A stretch of DNA of 64,000 nucleotides, taken from contig NC_020453.1 in the NCBI RefSeq assembly GCF_000344805.1, forward strand, positions 1,798,001 through 1,862,000, written 5' to 3'. The translations under genes were made by a program, and so were the position numbers. Positions within the stretch are counted from its first letter, which is position 1. Every line of letters begins with the position of its first letter. The notes beneath the pieces were generated by a model. That model was not told the origin of the DNA, did no database searches, and saw nothing but the letters and a program-made list of their open reading frames with translations. Positions 43,877 through 52,334 of the stretch are shown piece after piece. Origin of the DNA: Bradyrhizobium oligotrophicum S58. GTDB taxonomy: Bacteria > Pseudomonadota > Alphaproteobacteria > Rhizobiales > Xanthobacteraceae.

Positions 43877-45697
43877 CTAGCCGTGCCTGACCTGGCCGTT
43901 CATGACCGTCATCACCACTCTGGTCTTGTGAATGTCGTGTGGCGCGACGTTGAACAGGTTCTTCTCCAGCACGATGAGATCGGCGAGCTTGCCGACTTCG
44001 ATCGAGCCGATCTCGCGCTCCAGCCCGAGCTGCCATGCCGGCCCCATCGTGGCTGCCCTCAGGGCAGCCTCGAGCGTGATGACCTCGTCGGCCGGTGGTA
44101 GTTGTGGGCCATTCGGCTTGCCGAGCTCTCGCCTCGTCGTTGCGATCTCGATCGCGTCGAGCGGCTTGTAGGTGCTGTAGGAGTTCGCGGCGGGCCAGTC
44201 GGCGCCGAACGACAGCACGCCGTCATGGCGGAGGATCGATCCCACGCGATATACATTGTCGGCGCGGGCGGCCCCGAGACGCGCCCGGGTCACGCTGTGC
44301 CAGGGTTGATCGGCAACGGCCCACTGCACGGAAAACTGCGCGACGACGCCAAGCTTGGCGAACCGCGGTGCGTCCTGCGAATCGACCAAAGTGAGATGGG
44401 CGATGGCGTGTCGGCGATCGCGCGGCGGGTTGGCCTTGATCGCGGCCTCCACAGCGTCGAGCGTCAGCCGGGTTGCCCGGTCGCCGATGCTATGGACGTG
44501 AATGTCGATGCCGTCGCGATCGGCACGCCGGACGATGTCGGCGAACCGGTCGGGCGGCAACAGCGGTTCGCCGCTGGTCTCCGGCGCGTCGGCGTAGGGG
44601 GCGAGGAATACGCCGGTGTGTGCGTTGTCGCCGCCGTCCATGTTCAGCTTCAGCACCGAGGCGCGGACGAGTTCGGACTGAAACTCTCGTCGCAACGCCT
44701 TGATCACGGGCAGCGGATCGACGTCCGGCCGGTTGTGGTAGTAGGAGCCGATCAGCCGGAAAGGCAGCTTTCCTTTCCGCTCGAACTGCGAATACAGCGC
44801 GAAGCCCTCTTGGTCTGGCAGAACCTGGATTCCGGCGTCGAAGACCGTGGTGATCCCTGCGGCGGCGGCCTTGGGAAGCCACTCGGAGAGGCCGGCCGCG
44901 ACATAGTCCAGACTGAACGGCTGGATGGCGTTGTTGACCAGCAGCATGACCGGCGGCTCGGCGAGAAAGCCGGTCGGCTCGCCGGTCGCCGGATCACGCT
45001 GGAAGTAGCTGAAGCCGGGGATGGGATCCTTGGTGTCCTTCGTGACCCCGGCGAGCGCGAGAGCCTGCGAATTGACCCAGGCGCCGTGCCCGTCGATCCC
45101 GACGAGAATGACGGGAACGTCGGGCCAGATGGCGTCGAGATCCTCCTTGCGCGGGCCGGTCGCGGGAAAGGCGTTATATCGCCAGCCGAAGCCGCGGACG
45201 ATGTCCACCGTCCCGATCTTGGCGCGATAGGCCTTGAGCGCGTCGAGCATCTCCTGGCGGGTGTCGAACTGCAGATCGACGCCTCGCGTCAGGGCCGCTC
45301 CGACCATCGGATGCGTATGGCCTTCGACAAAGCCCGGAAGCAGCATCCTGCCTGCAAGGTTCACGATGCGCGTCCGTGACCCCACGAAGGAGCGAACGCC
45401 CGCGTCGTCGCCGACGAAGACGATGCGCTTGCCCTTGACGGCGACGGCCCGGGCCCAGGGCTTGTCGCGATTGACCGTGTAGACCGGGCCGTCGCGGAAG
45501 ACGATGTCGGCGCTCGGATCGGCCGCCGCCACTGCCTCGGCGACGAACGATGGCGCGGCCGATACGGCTGCCGCCGCTGTCGCCGCGAAGATGGCCCCGC
45601 GCTGCATCGCCTGGCGCCGCGTCAGGCCGCCGGCCTCCGGCTCGGAGGGACTTCCAAACAGATCCCGGTAGTTCGCCCAATGACATCCAAGACACAT
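43877..45697 (-). CDS. Tat-exported amidohydrolase (YtcJ-like), paralogue 2
   Basis: 606 residues, with GGAG eight bases before ATG 45697. N-terminus MCLGCHW with CxxC at 2-5, then the Tat signal LTRRQAMQRGAIFAATAAAAVSA. Metal ligands GFVEGHTHPM and DIHVHSIGDRATRLTLDA are intact, and the C-terminus reads KLADLIVLEKNLFNVAPHDIHKTRVVMTVMNGQVRHG. It is much closer to paralogue 3 than to paralogue 1, sharing for example PGFSYFQRDPA and FGWRYNAFP, so the last duplication was between 2 and 3. Substrate unknown. Confidence 0.9.
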   Translation of the reverse strand: MCLGCHWANYRDLFGSPSEPEAGGLTRRQAMQRGAIFAATAAAAVSAAPSFVAEAVAAADPSADIVFRDGPVYTVNRDKPWARAVAVKGKRIVFVGDDAGVRSFVGSRTRIVNLAGRMLLPGFVEGHTHPMVGAALTRGVDLQFDTRQEMLDALKAYRAKIGTVDIVRGFGWRYNAFPATGPRKEDLDAIWPDVPVILVGIDGHGAWVNSQALALAGVTKDTKDPIPGFSYFQRDPATGEPTGFLAEPPVMLLVNNAIQPFSLDYVAAGLSEWLPKAAAAGITTVFDAGIQVLPDQEGFALYSQFERKGKLPFRLIGSYYHNRPDVDPLPVIKALRREFQSELVRASVLKLNMDGGDNAHTGVFLAPYADAPETSGEPLLPPDRFADIVRRADRDGIDIHVHSIGDRATRLTLDAVEAAIKANPPRDRRHAIAHLTLVDSQDAPRFAKLGVVAQFSVQWAVADQPWHSVTRARLGAARADNVYRVGSILRHDGVLSFGADWPAANSYSTYKPLDAIEIATTRRELGKPNGPQLPPADEVITLEAALRAATMGPAWQLGLEREIGSIEVGKLADLIVLEKNLFNVAPHDIHKTRVVMTVMNGQVRHG

Positions 45698-45737
45698 GGT
45701 GTCAGCTCCATGATTTGCAGGCGGCGCCCGGTTTGGT

Positions 45738-47546
45738 TCACACCGGCGACTGGTGCCTGACCTGGCCGTTCATGACGGTCATCAGCACCTTGGTCTTGTG
45801 GATCTCATGCGGGGCGACTTCGAACAGGTTCTTTTCCAGAACGATCAGGTCGGCGAGCTTGCCGACTTCGATCGAGCCGATCTTCTGGTCGAGTCCGAGC
45901 TGATAGGCCGGCCCCATCGTGGCGGCGCGGATCGCCTCCTCGAGGCTGATCCGCTCGTCGAGCGGCACCAATGGCGGCTGATCCGGCTTGTTCAGCTCCC
46001 GCCGCGTGGTCGCGATCTCGATCGCTTCCAGCGGCTTGTAGGTGCTGTAGTAGCCGGCGGCCGGCCAGTCGGTGCCGAGCGAGATATTGCCGCCATGGCG
46101 CAGGATCGAGCCGGTGCGGTACACCTGTTCGGCACGCGCGCCGAGGCGCGGCTGCATGACGTCGTGCCAGTATGCATCCTTGACCGACCATTGCGTGGAG
46201 AACTGGGCGGTGACGCCGAGCTTGGCGAAGCGCGGCAGATCCTCGGGCGCAAGGATCACGACGTGAGCCAGCGTGTGCCGGCGATCGCGCGGCGGATTGA
46301 CCTTTATCGCCGCTTCGAAGGCGTCCAGCGACAGGCGATTGGCGCGATCGCCGTAGGAGTGGATGTGGATGTTGAGACCGTCTTTGTCGGCGCGTCGAAT
46401 GATGTCCTTGAACTGATCGGGCGGGACCAGCGTCTCGCCCGCCGTGCTTGGATCGTCGCTATAGGGCACGAGCAGGGCCGCCGTCCGCTGGGCCTCGCCG
46501 CCGTCGATGTTGAGCTTGAGGACGGAGGCCTGCACCAGCTCGGAATGGAATCGCCGCCGCAGCGCCTTGATGATCGGAAGGGGATCGATGGCCGGGTTGT
46601 TGTGGTAGGTCGATCCAACCACCCGGAACGGCAGCTTCCCTTTCCGTTCGAGGTTCTGATAGAGCTGAAAGCCGGCCTCGTCCGGCAAAACCAGCAGTCC
46701 GGCATCAAACAGACTGGTGATGCCGGCCGCTGATGCCTTGGGCAGCCACCCCTCGAACGACTCGGCGATGTAGTTCGTCGTGAACGGCGCCGCGGCGTTG
46801 AGGATCTTGAACATGGCGGGGGGCTCGACGAGATAGCCGGTCGGCTCACCCGATGCCGGGTCGCGCTGGAAATAGCTGAAGCCGGGCAGGGGATCCTTGG
46901 TCGCCTTGGTCACTTTGGCTACCTCCAGCGCCTTTGAATTGACCCAGGCTGAATGGCCGTCGATCGCCGCGAGGATGACGGGCGTATCCGGCCAGATCTG
47001 ATCCAGATCCTCCTTTCGCGGGCCGGTTGTCGGGAATGCGTTGTAGCGCCAGCCGAAGCCGCGGACGACATCGACCTTGCCCGATTTGGCGCGGTAGGCC
47101 GTCAACGCCGCGAGCGTTTCGTCCCGTGTATCAAACTGAAGGTCGACCCCTCGGGTGATGGCCGCGCCGGCAACCGGATGGATGTGTCCCTCCACAAATC
47201 CCGGCAGCAGCATCTTGCCGGAGAGATCGACGACGCGGGTCCTGGGCCCGATGAAGGATCGAACGCCGGCATCGTCGCCGACATAGACGATGTGCTTTTG
47301 CCGGACGGCGACCGCGCGTGCCCATTCTCTGCCGCCGTTGACGGTGTAGACGGGTCCGTTGCGGAAAACGATGTCGGCCTTGGCGTCGCCGGCGCGGGCC
47401 TCGGCGGGCGTCGGCACGACAGCGGGCGTTACGCTGGCGGCAGCGAACACCGCGCCTGCCTGCAGCAGCTGTCGTCGCGACGGCTCCGCCGCAAGCTCCA
47501 AATCAAGGAAATTGCGAAATCTGGTCCAATTGCATGCAATACACAT
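45738..47546 (-). CDS. Tat-exported amidohydrolase (YtcJ-like), paralogue 3
   Basis: 602 residues from ATG 47546 (GAGG eight bases upstream; the frame is open to 47606 without homology). N-terminus MCIACNW with CxxC at 2-5, then the Tat signal SRRQLLQAGAVFAAASVTPAVV, the best match to the SRRxFLK consensus among the three. Metal ligands GFVEGHIHPV and NIHIHSYGDRANRLSLDA are present, with the C-terminus KVLMTVMNGQVRHQSPV. First gene of the amidohydrolase series on this strand; 40 bases separate it from paralogue 2. Confidence 0.9.
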   Translation of the reverse strand: MCIACNWTRFRNFLDLELAAEPSRRQLLQAGAVFAAASVTPAVVPTPAEARAGDAKADIVFRNGPVYTVNGGREWARAVAVRQKHIVYVGDDAGVRSFIGPRTRVVDLSGKMLLPGFVEGHIHPVAGAAITRGVDLQFDTRDETLAALTAYRAKSGKVDVVRGFGWRYNAFPTTGPRKEDLDQIWPDTPVILAAIDGHSAWVNSKALEVAKVTKATKDPLPGFSYFQRDPASGEPTGYLVEPPAMFKILNAAAPFTTNYIAESFEGWLPKASAAGITSLFDAGLLVLPDEAGFQLYQNLERKGKLPFRVVGSTYHNNPAIDPLPIIKALRRRFHSELVQASVLKLNIDGGEAQRTAALLVPYSDDPSTAGETLVPPDQFKDIIRRADKDGLNIHIHSYGDRANRLSLDAFEAAIKVNPPRDRRHTLAHVVILAPEDLPRFAKLGVTAQFSTQWSVKDAYWHDVMQPRLGARAEQVYRTGSILRHGGNISLGTDWPAAGYYSTYKPLEAIEIATTRRELNKPDQPPLVPLDERISLEEAIRAATMGPAYQLGLDQKIGSIEVGKLADLIVLEKNLFEVAPHEIHKTKVLMTVMNGQVRHQSPV

Positions 47547-47787
47547 GCGATCATCCTCACACGCTGTGCGCGAATGAAACCTCATCTGATTCGGAAGGTT
47601 TTTCATAGTTGTCGTAAAGTATGCGAATGAACGACGACGCCCGCATATTTACTGGTTCAACTAAGAGGCATTCTCGTTCACAATGCTCATATGGGTTTAG
47701 TTCCGCAGCGATGACGAGATTATTTGGCGATCGCTTTGCCGGTACTACAAACAATCTTAAGCTGTCGTCGGGATGCTTGTTGCGGTC
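47547..47787. other. AT-richer non-coding segment
   Basis: No gene seen. Base composition is visibly less GC-rich than the surroundings, with runs such as TATTTACTGG, GAGATTATTTGG and CAAACAATCTTAAG. It joins directly to the amidohydrolase remnant and may be the scar of a deletion or insertion event. Confidence 0.5.
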
Positions 47788-47917
47788 GGACCCAAAAGGC
47801 GGTCCGACCTCATCGTGCGCGAAAGCAAGCTGTTCGAGTCTGTCCCCACGGCATCAGCCGGCGAATATCGAGCCCACGACGATGAACGGCCGGGTCACGC
47901 ATCGCAACGGGATATAG
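47788..47917 (+). pseudogene. Frameshifted 3' remnant of an amidohydrolase gene
   Basis: One plus-strand frame reads GPKRRSDLIVRESKLFESVP, matching the ADLIVLEKNLFDVGP region of paralogue 1. After a one-frame shift near 47855 the next frame reads ANIEPTTMNGRVTHRNGI followed by TAG, matching VNIQLTMMNGRITHRDGL and stop of paralogue 1. Upstream sequence no longer resembles the family, so only the last ~40 codons survive. Its orientation is opposite to the three intact genes. The glsB-like gene starts 19 bases after it. Confidence 0.8.
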
Positions 47918-47936
47918 CGCGCGGAAAGGAAGAGCC

Positions 47937-48221
47937 ATGTTCACGATCGCTCACGCAGCAACCTGGCTCGTCGTCGGGCTGGTAGGCGGCAGCCTCGCCG
48001 GAATGCTGGTGAAGGGCCGCAAGGCCGGGTTTGGCCTTCTTGCAAACATCGGCCTGGGATGCGTCGGAGCCGTCATCGGCGGAGCGTTGTTCGCCATGTT
48101 CGGACTCTTTCCCGGCCTGGACAGCATCGTCATTTCGCTGCGCGACGTCGTAGCGGCGTTCGCCGGCTCGCTTGTCGTCCTGGCGGCCATCTGGCTGTGG
48201 AGCGCACGAGCCGCCTCGTGA
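47937..48221 (+). CDS. GlsB/YeaQ/YmgE family (transglycosylase-associated) membrane protein
   Basis: 94 residues, with AAGGA before the ATG. Three hydrophobic helices with Gly motifs: WLVVGLVGGSLAGMLVKGRKAGFG, NIGLGCVGAVIGGALFAMFG and VVAAFAGSLVVLAAIWLW. This is the small inner-membrane stress-protein family often called transglycosylase-associated. Function is poorly defined; homologues are induced by general or acid stress. Confidence 0.88.
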   Translation: MFTIAHAATWLVVGLVGGSLAGMLVKGRKAGFGLLANIGLGCVGAVIGGALFAMFGLFPGLDSIVISLRDVVAAFAGSLVVLAAIWLWSARAAS

Positions 48222-48312
48222 CGTTCATCGCATCCAGATGACGTCGCCCGAGCTCATCGCACGCTGTTCGTCGTGTCCACTCCGCCGGCCGTGATCGGCT
48301 CGTCCTCCGCGT

Positions 48313-49221
48313 TTACCCGGATGTGCTGCGCTGATGCATGGGCAGCTCGGCCGCGAGGAATTCGATGAAGGCGCGCACGGCTGGCACGAGGCCGCGGCGG
48401 GATGGAAAGACGGCGTGAAGCCGATGCGCGGTCAGGCGGTGATCGGGCAGGAGATGGATGAGCCGTCCGTCCGCGATCGCTGGGCCGGCCAGATTCATCG
48501 GGACCTGTGCCACGCCGACGCCGTCGAGCGCCATCTGCTGGGCCAGGTGCACGTCGTCCGTCACCAGCGCCGGCGTATATTCGATCTCGGCATCCGTTCC
48601 GTCAGGACCTGTCACATGCCATCGCGGGCGGTCGTCACCACCGGGGCCGACGCCGACAACTCGCATCAATGAGGCGACCGATGGAAACGGTCCTCGTTCG
48701 GCAACGAATGACGGGCTTGCGAGCAGCGCCTGCTCGCTCAGTCCAAACTGACGAACGACGAGATTGGAGTCGTCGAGCGCCGTTCGAATCCGAAGCGCCA
48801 CGTCGAACCCTTCGCCGATGACATCCACGCGCCGGTTGGTCATTTCCAGCTCCACGCGGATGTCGGGATGGGCACGCAGGAATCGTCCGAGGATCGGCGC
48901 CAGGAAGATGTGCGTGACGCCGATCGGACAGGAGACGCGGAGCCGGCCCGAAGGATGCTCGCTGGCTTGCTCCGCGACCTCGATGGCGGTGCGCGCCGCC
49001 CGCATCATGGCCTCACAATGTGCAAAGAACGCCGCGCCGACGTCCGTCGCGCGCACGACCCGGGTCGATCGTTGCAGCAGCCGGACGCCCAGTTGCTTCT
49101 CCAGCTCTGCCACATGGCGGCTGATGCGGGATTTGGGGATTCCCAGCACCCGCGCCGCCGAGGAGAAGCTTCCGTGCGTGACCACGGCGGCGAATAGCGC
49201 CAGCTCGTTCAAGTCGATCAT
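48313..49221 (-). CDS. LysR family transcriptional regulator
   Basis: 302 residues. The N-terminal helix-turn-helix ELALFAAVVTHGSFSSAARVLGIPKSRISRHVAELEKQLG is standard, followed by an effector domain with RLRVSCPIGVTHIFLAPILGRFL. It belongs to the AaeR/DsdC-like group that often controls divergent flavin oxidoreductases. The divergent gene is an azoreductase 130 bases away and a T-N11-A box lies between, so control of azoR is likely, probably in response to quinones or electrophiles. Confidence 0.93.
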   Translation of the reverse strand: MIDLNELALFAAVVTHGSFSSAARVLGIPKSRISRHVAELEKQLGVRLLQRSTRVVRATDVGAAFFAHCEAMMRAARTAIEVAEQASEHPSGRLRVSCPIGVTHIFLAPILGRFLRAHPDIRVELEMTNRRVDVIGEGFDVALRIRTALDDSNLVVRQFGLSEQALLASPSFVAERGPFPSVASLMRVVGVGPGGDDRPRWHVTGPDGTDAEIEYTPALVTDDVHLAQQMALDGVGVAQVPMNLAGPAIADGRLIHLLPDHRLTAHRLHAVFPSRRGLVPAVRAFIEFLAAELPMHQRSTSG

Positions 49222-49248
49222 GGCTCACGAACGGTATTATGGAACTGT

Positions 49249-49272
49249 GATTGTCTCAAAACTAGAACAATC
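49249..49272. promoter_or_regulatory. LysR-type binding box between lysR and azoR
   Basis: Inverted arms GATTGT (49249-49254) and ACAATC (49267-49272) with a 12-base A-rich spacer include the T-N11-A pattern of LysR sites. It lies 28 bases upstream of the lysR start and about 79 upstream of azoR. Confidence 0.6.
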
Positions 49273-49350
49273 TGTGCCGTTTTGTCTAGCTAGTGGAACG
49301 TCGGGCAGGCGCGCAAATTCCGGACGAGAGCCCATTCAGGAGCGACGTCC

Positions 49351-49992
49351 ATGCAAATTCTTCATCTCGACTCGAGCATTCTCACCACCGATTCCGGCTC
49401 CCGCGAACTCACCGCATCGGTGGTCGCGGCGTTGCGCCGTGAGAGGCCCGGATCGAGCATTCTCTACCGCGACCTCACCGTCGAGCCGATCGCGCATCTC
49501 GATGGTGCGATCGCCTCCGGCTTCCGGCCGATCGGAGTCAAGGAGTCCAGCGCGTCTGTCCAAACCGAGCATGCCCGCTCGGAAGCGCTCGTCGCCGAGT
49601 TTCTGGCGAGTCAGCTGATCGTCATCGGCGCGCCGATGTACAATTTCGCGGTGCCGACTCAGTTGAAGGCCTGGATCGACCGCATCGTGCAGCCGGGGCG
49701 CACCTTCAAGTACGCCGAGACCGGTCCGGTCGGGCTCGCGGGCGACAAGCAGGTGATCGTGGCTTCGACGCGCGGCGGCGTCTACACCGGCGGCCCGTTG
49801 GCGGGGCTGGATTTTCAGGAGCCCTATCTCAAGGCCGTATTCGGCTTCATGGGCGTCACGAAGCTCCAGTTCGTCCGCGCCGAGAGGATGTCGAAGGGCC
49901 CCGACGCGCGCAGCGAATCGATGGCCGCGGCTCATCAGTCGATATCGTCCATCGTCTCGCAAGCCTTGATCTCGCAAGCCTTGGCGGTCTGA
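49351..49992 (+). CDS. azoR: FMN-dependent NADH:quinone/azo oxidoreductase
   Basis: 213 residues, preceded by AGGAG. Flavodoxin-like fold with HLDSSILTTDSGSRELTASVV at the FMN phosphate loop, APMYNFAVPTQLKAWIDRIVQPGRTFKY and VIVASTRGGVYTG, all characteristic of AzoR. It reduces quinones and azo compounds by two electrons with NADH in the cytoplasm. Likely controlled by the divergent LysR protein and co-transcribed with the yciI-like gene 34 bases downstream. Confidence 0.94.
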   Translation: MQILHLDSSILTTDSGSRELTASVVAALRRERPGSSILYRDLTVEPIAHLDGAIASGFRPIGVKESSASVQTEHARSEALVAEFLASQLIVIGAPMYNFAVPTQLKAWIDRIVQPGRTFKYAETGPVGLAGDKQVIVASTRGGVYTGGPLAGLDFQEPYLKAVFGFMGVTKLQFVRAERMSKGPDARSESMAAAHQSISSIVSQALISQALAV

Positions 49993-50026
49993 CGTACGCG
50001 CAACTCACAGCTACCGGAGAGGTCCC

Positions 50027-50335
50027 ATGATCTATATCGTTACACTGAGCTATGTGCGCCCGCTCGATGAAGTGAACGCGCAGCTCGACGGCCATCGCGA
50101 CTGGCTGATCCAGCATACCAAGGCCGGACGCATTCTCGTGACCGGTCCGCTTGAACCTCGAACCGGCGGACTGCTGCTCGTTCGCTGCGCCGATCGAGCG
50201 GGGCTCGATCGCATGATGAACGAAGATCCCTTCGTGGTGCATCGGCTGGTCGAGGTCGAGGTCAGGGCGTTCACGCCCATGCTCCGCGCCGCCGCTTTCC
50301 CCGCCGAGTGGGCCGAGGAGGCAAAGCCGATCTGA
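50027..50335 (+). CDS. YciI family protein
   Basis: 102 residues, preceded by GGAGAGG. It contains the YciI signature of a ferredoxin-like fold: YIVTLSYVRPLDEVNAQLDGHRDWLIQHTKAG, with the conserved His, then GPLEPRTGGLLLVRCADRAGLDRMMNEDPFV with the conserved Asp. Small homodimeric proteins of possible enzymatic function, often linked to stress or halide/aromatic metabolism. Directly downstream of azoR. Confidence 0.92.
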   Translation: MIYIVTLSYVRPLDEVNAQLDGHRDWLIQHTKAGRILVTGPLEPRTGGLLLVRCADRAGLDRMMNEDPFVVHRLVEVEVRAFTPMLRAAAFPAEWAEEAKPI

Positions 50336-50443
50336 CAGGCTGGACTTGGAGCGTTCGCGCGATCCTGCGCGGTGCATACTGGCTCAAGGGTTGATGCTCG
50401 GCCCGGCCATTGGTTATAGCGAGCGCGATCAGGCCGAGATCGC

Positions 50444-50490
50444 AAGGCGAGGTAGGACGGCAGCGTTGTGCTGCGGACCTCCTCGCCTTT
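50444..50490. terminator. Branched hairpin between convergent genes
   Basis: Outer stem AAGGCGAGG (50444-50452) pairs with CCTCGCCTT (50481-50489), and inside it GCAGC/GCTGC forms a second stem. It lies between the convergent yciI-like and membrane-protein genes and could terminate both, although U-tracts are short. Confidence 0.5.
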
Positions 50491-50505
50491 CTCGGCCGAA
50501 CGAAA

Positions 50506-51036
50506 TCAGCTTGCTTTGCTCATGATGTTGACCAGATCGGCGTCGGCCGGAGCATCGGCCGGCACCAGCGTGGCGGCGGTGGCGCGTTGCGTCCGCATCG
50601 GCTGAGCCACCACGGCAACGCTTGCCCGGCCAACGATGATGTGGGCAGTGACGACCGCCGGGACGCCGAGACCGAAGGCGATGTGGACGGTGCTAATCCA
50701 CGGCCGAAGCGCTTCGGAGCCGACGTAATAGAGCCCGAATGCGGTCGCGATCAGCAGGCCGTACATCGCCAGGCTGACGATTCCCGTCGTCCGATTCTTC
50801 TTGGCGCGCCAGGCGCGCTGCACGTGCATGGGGCCAAGCGCACCGAGCAGCATCAGCGTGATCATCGCAGCGCCACCATGCATGCTCAGGAGGAAGGCGG
50901 CGGCCTGCTGCCATATCTCGGTGTCGATCTCCGTGCGGTTCTTCATCTGGTCGGCATAGATCCATAGCGCCCCGCTGGCGAACAGGAGGCCGAAGATTCC
51001 ATAGAGTGCGAACCGAAAAGCGCCTTTAAGCCGCAT
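50506..51036 (-). CDS. Four-helix membrane protein, putative cytochrome b of the flavinylation module
   Basis: 176 residues from ATG 51036. Four hydrophobic helices lie at about residues 8-28, 48-72, 83-104 and 114-136, with histidines H53 (LLSMHGG), H71 (PMHVQ), H118 (TVHIAFG) and H132 (TAHIIVG) on helices 2 and 4. This is a plausible bis-His haem arrangement like DUF4405-type cytochromes. The start lies 11 bases inside the end of the ApbE gene, so the genes are translationally linked. Likely role: passing electrons across the inner membrane to or from the flavinylated periplasmic protein. Haem binding is inference. Confidence 0.82.
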   Translation of the reverse strand: MRLKGAFRFALYGIFGLLFASGALWIYADQMKNRTEIDTEIWQQAAAFLLSMHGGAAMITLMLLGALGPMHVQRAWRAKKNRTTGIVSLAMYGLLIATAFGLYYVGSEALRPWISTVHIAFGLGVPAVVTAHIIVGRASVAVVAQPMRTQRATAATLVPADAPADADLVNIMSKAS

Positions 51037-51895
51037 GTTGGAGAACTCCCTGCCAGTTCGATGTCGTCTGGATGTCGCCGTTGGTCGCAATCAGCATTGC
51101 GCTTGCCTTGAAGTGGGCCAGTGGCGCTGCCGCCCGCTCGCCTGCGATCATGACGACCTTGGTCAGCGCGTCGGCGACCATGCACGTCGGCGCGCGCACC
51201 GTTGCGCCGTAGACGCCGTGGGCCGGCCGCCGGGTGGCGGGCTCCAGGACCGCCGTATCCGTCGTATCCGCCGATCGGAACGGGTCGAAGCGTCGGGCCG
51301 ACGACGCCAAAGCTTCATTGCTCACTTCGATCTGGCAGAGGAGCCTGTCCGGAAATTGCGGATCTCGAATGTGAACGACGCGCACGTCGGGTCCGAAGGC
51401 GGCGAGATCGCCGCCTGCATTCACCATCGCGGAGCGCACGCCGCGCATCCGCAAGGCCTCGAGCGCGCGGTCGACCGCGAACCCCTTGGCGATGCCGCCG
51501 AGGTCGATCTTGACGGTGGGGTGACCGAAGCGGACGTGATCGTCCGCAAGCAGCTCGATCGCAGCCAAGGTCGACGTCCCGGCCTGCGGCGGCGCGCCGG
51601 CGACGCCAATGTCGAAGGCGCCGTCCGATCGATGCGCCATGTCCAGCGCCGTCTTGAGCACCGCGAAGGTCCAGGGATGTACCTTGACCGCGCAGCCCGA
51701 CGCTTCAAGATTCAGCCGCGAGACGTCGCTGTCCGCATCGTGAAAGCTCATCAGCCGATGCACGTCTGCGACCGCCGAGAACGCCGCCTCGACGGCACCC
51801 TCTGCATCGCAGCCGTGCGCATCGGTGACGTCGATCTCGACGAACGTACCCAGCAGGGCTCGCGCTCGCCGAATGCTAGCGGAAGTGGCTGGCAT
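51026..51895 (-). CDS. apbE: FAD:protein FMN transferase (ApbE)
   Basis: 289 residues. Family motifs: LLGTFVEIDVTDAH near the start, MSFHDADSDVSRLN, FDIGVAGAPP, VKIDLGGIAKGFAVDRA (the FAD/Mg-binding stretch), MVNAGGDLAAFG and ATVRAPTCMVADALTKVVMIAG. ApbE attaches FMN from FAD to a Thr or Ser of target proteins. The N-terminus has no obvious signal peptide, so export is unclear. It overlaps the FMN-binding target gene by 20 bases and the membrane-protein gene by 11, forming a compact three-gene unit. Confidence 0.94.
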   Translation of the reverse strand: MPATSASIRRARALLGTFVEIDVTDAHGCDAEGAVEAAFSAVADVHRLMSFHDADSDVSRLNLEASGCAVKVHPWTFAVLKTALDMAHRSDGAFDIGVAGAPPQAGTSTLAAIELLADDHVRFGHPTVKIDLGGIAKGFAVDRALEALRMRGVRSAMVNAGGDLAAFGPDVRVVHIRDPQFPDRLLCQIEVSNEALASSARRFDPFRSADTTDTAVLEPATRRPAHGVYGATVRAPTCMVADALTKVVMIAGERAAAPLAHFKASAMLIATNGDIQTTSNWQGVLQHAA

Positions 51896-52334
51896 GATAC
51901 GTCAGCACCTTCTTCACGCCTTCGGTCAAGTGAGTCGACGACAGGGTCGCGCCCGAGATGTTGCGAATGTCGGAATTGATGCGAACCTCGTTCTGGCTGC
52001 TCTTGCCGACGAACTGGCCGAGCCAGCTGGCGTCGTGCACCTCGCCGCCATAGGATTCACGGTAGTTGAGAATATCCACGCGGCGCACGCGACCGTCGGC
52101 TCCGATGGCGACCGTATAGTCGATCAGAAGGTGCTTGCCGACGACGTGGTCGTAATAGATGTAACCGCCGCTGCTCGCCTTCCACACCCGGCCGGCTTGA
52201 ACCTCGGAAAAGCTGGCTCCCGGGAAAGCGGCCTTCTGCGCTTCCTCGACGCTCATATACTGCATGGCGTAGGCCGGCGAAGCGATCGACACGACGGCCG
52301 CAGCGGGCGCCGTCCATTTCAGCCAATCACTCAT
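51876..52334 (-). CDS. FMN-binding domain protein, probable ApbE substrate
   Basis: 152 residues from ATG 52334 (GAGG eight bases upstream). The N-terminus is a hydrophobic export segment (TAPAAAVVSIASPAYA). The FMN_bind domain is recognised from YRESYGGEVHDASWLGQF and the flavinylation motif ISGATLSS (SGAT at 127-130). By analogy to NqrC/RnfG the acceptor would be S132, so Ser rather than the commoner Thr. First gene of the module. Together with ApbE and the four-helix protein it forms a predicted extracytoplasmic flavin electron-transfer system. Confidence 0.92.
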   Translation of the reverse strand: MSDWLKWTAPAAAVVSIASPAYAMQYMSVEEAQKAAFPGASFSEVQAGRVWKASSGGYIYYDHVVGKHLLIDYTVAIGADGRVRRVDILNYRESYGGEVHDASWLGQFVGKSSQNEVRINSDIRNISGATLSSTHLTEGVKKVLTYHASHFR

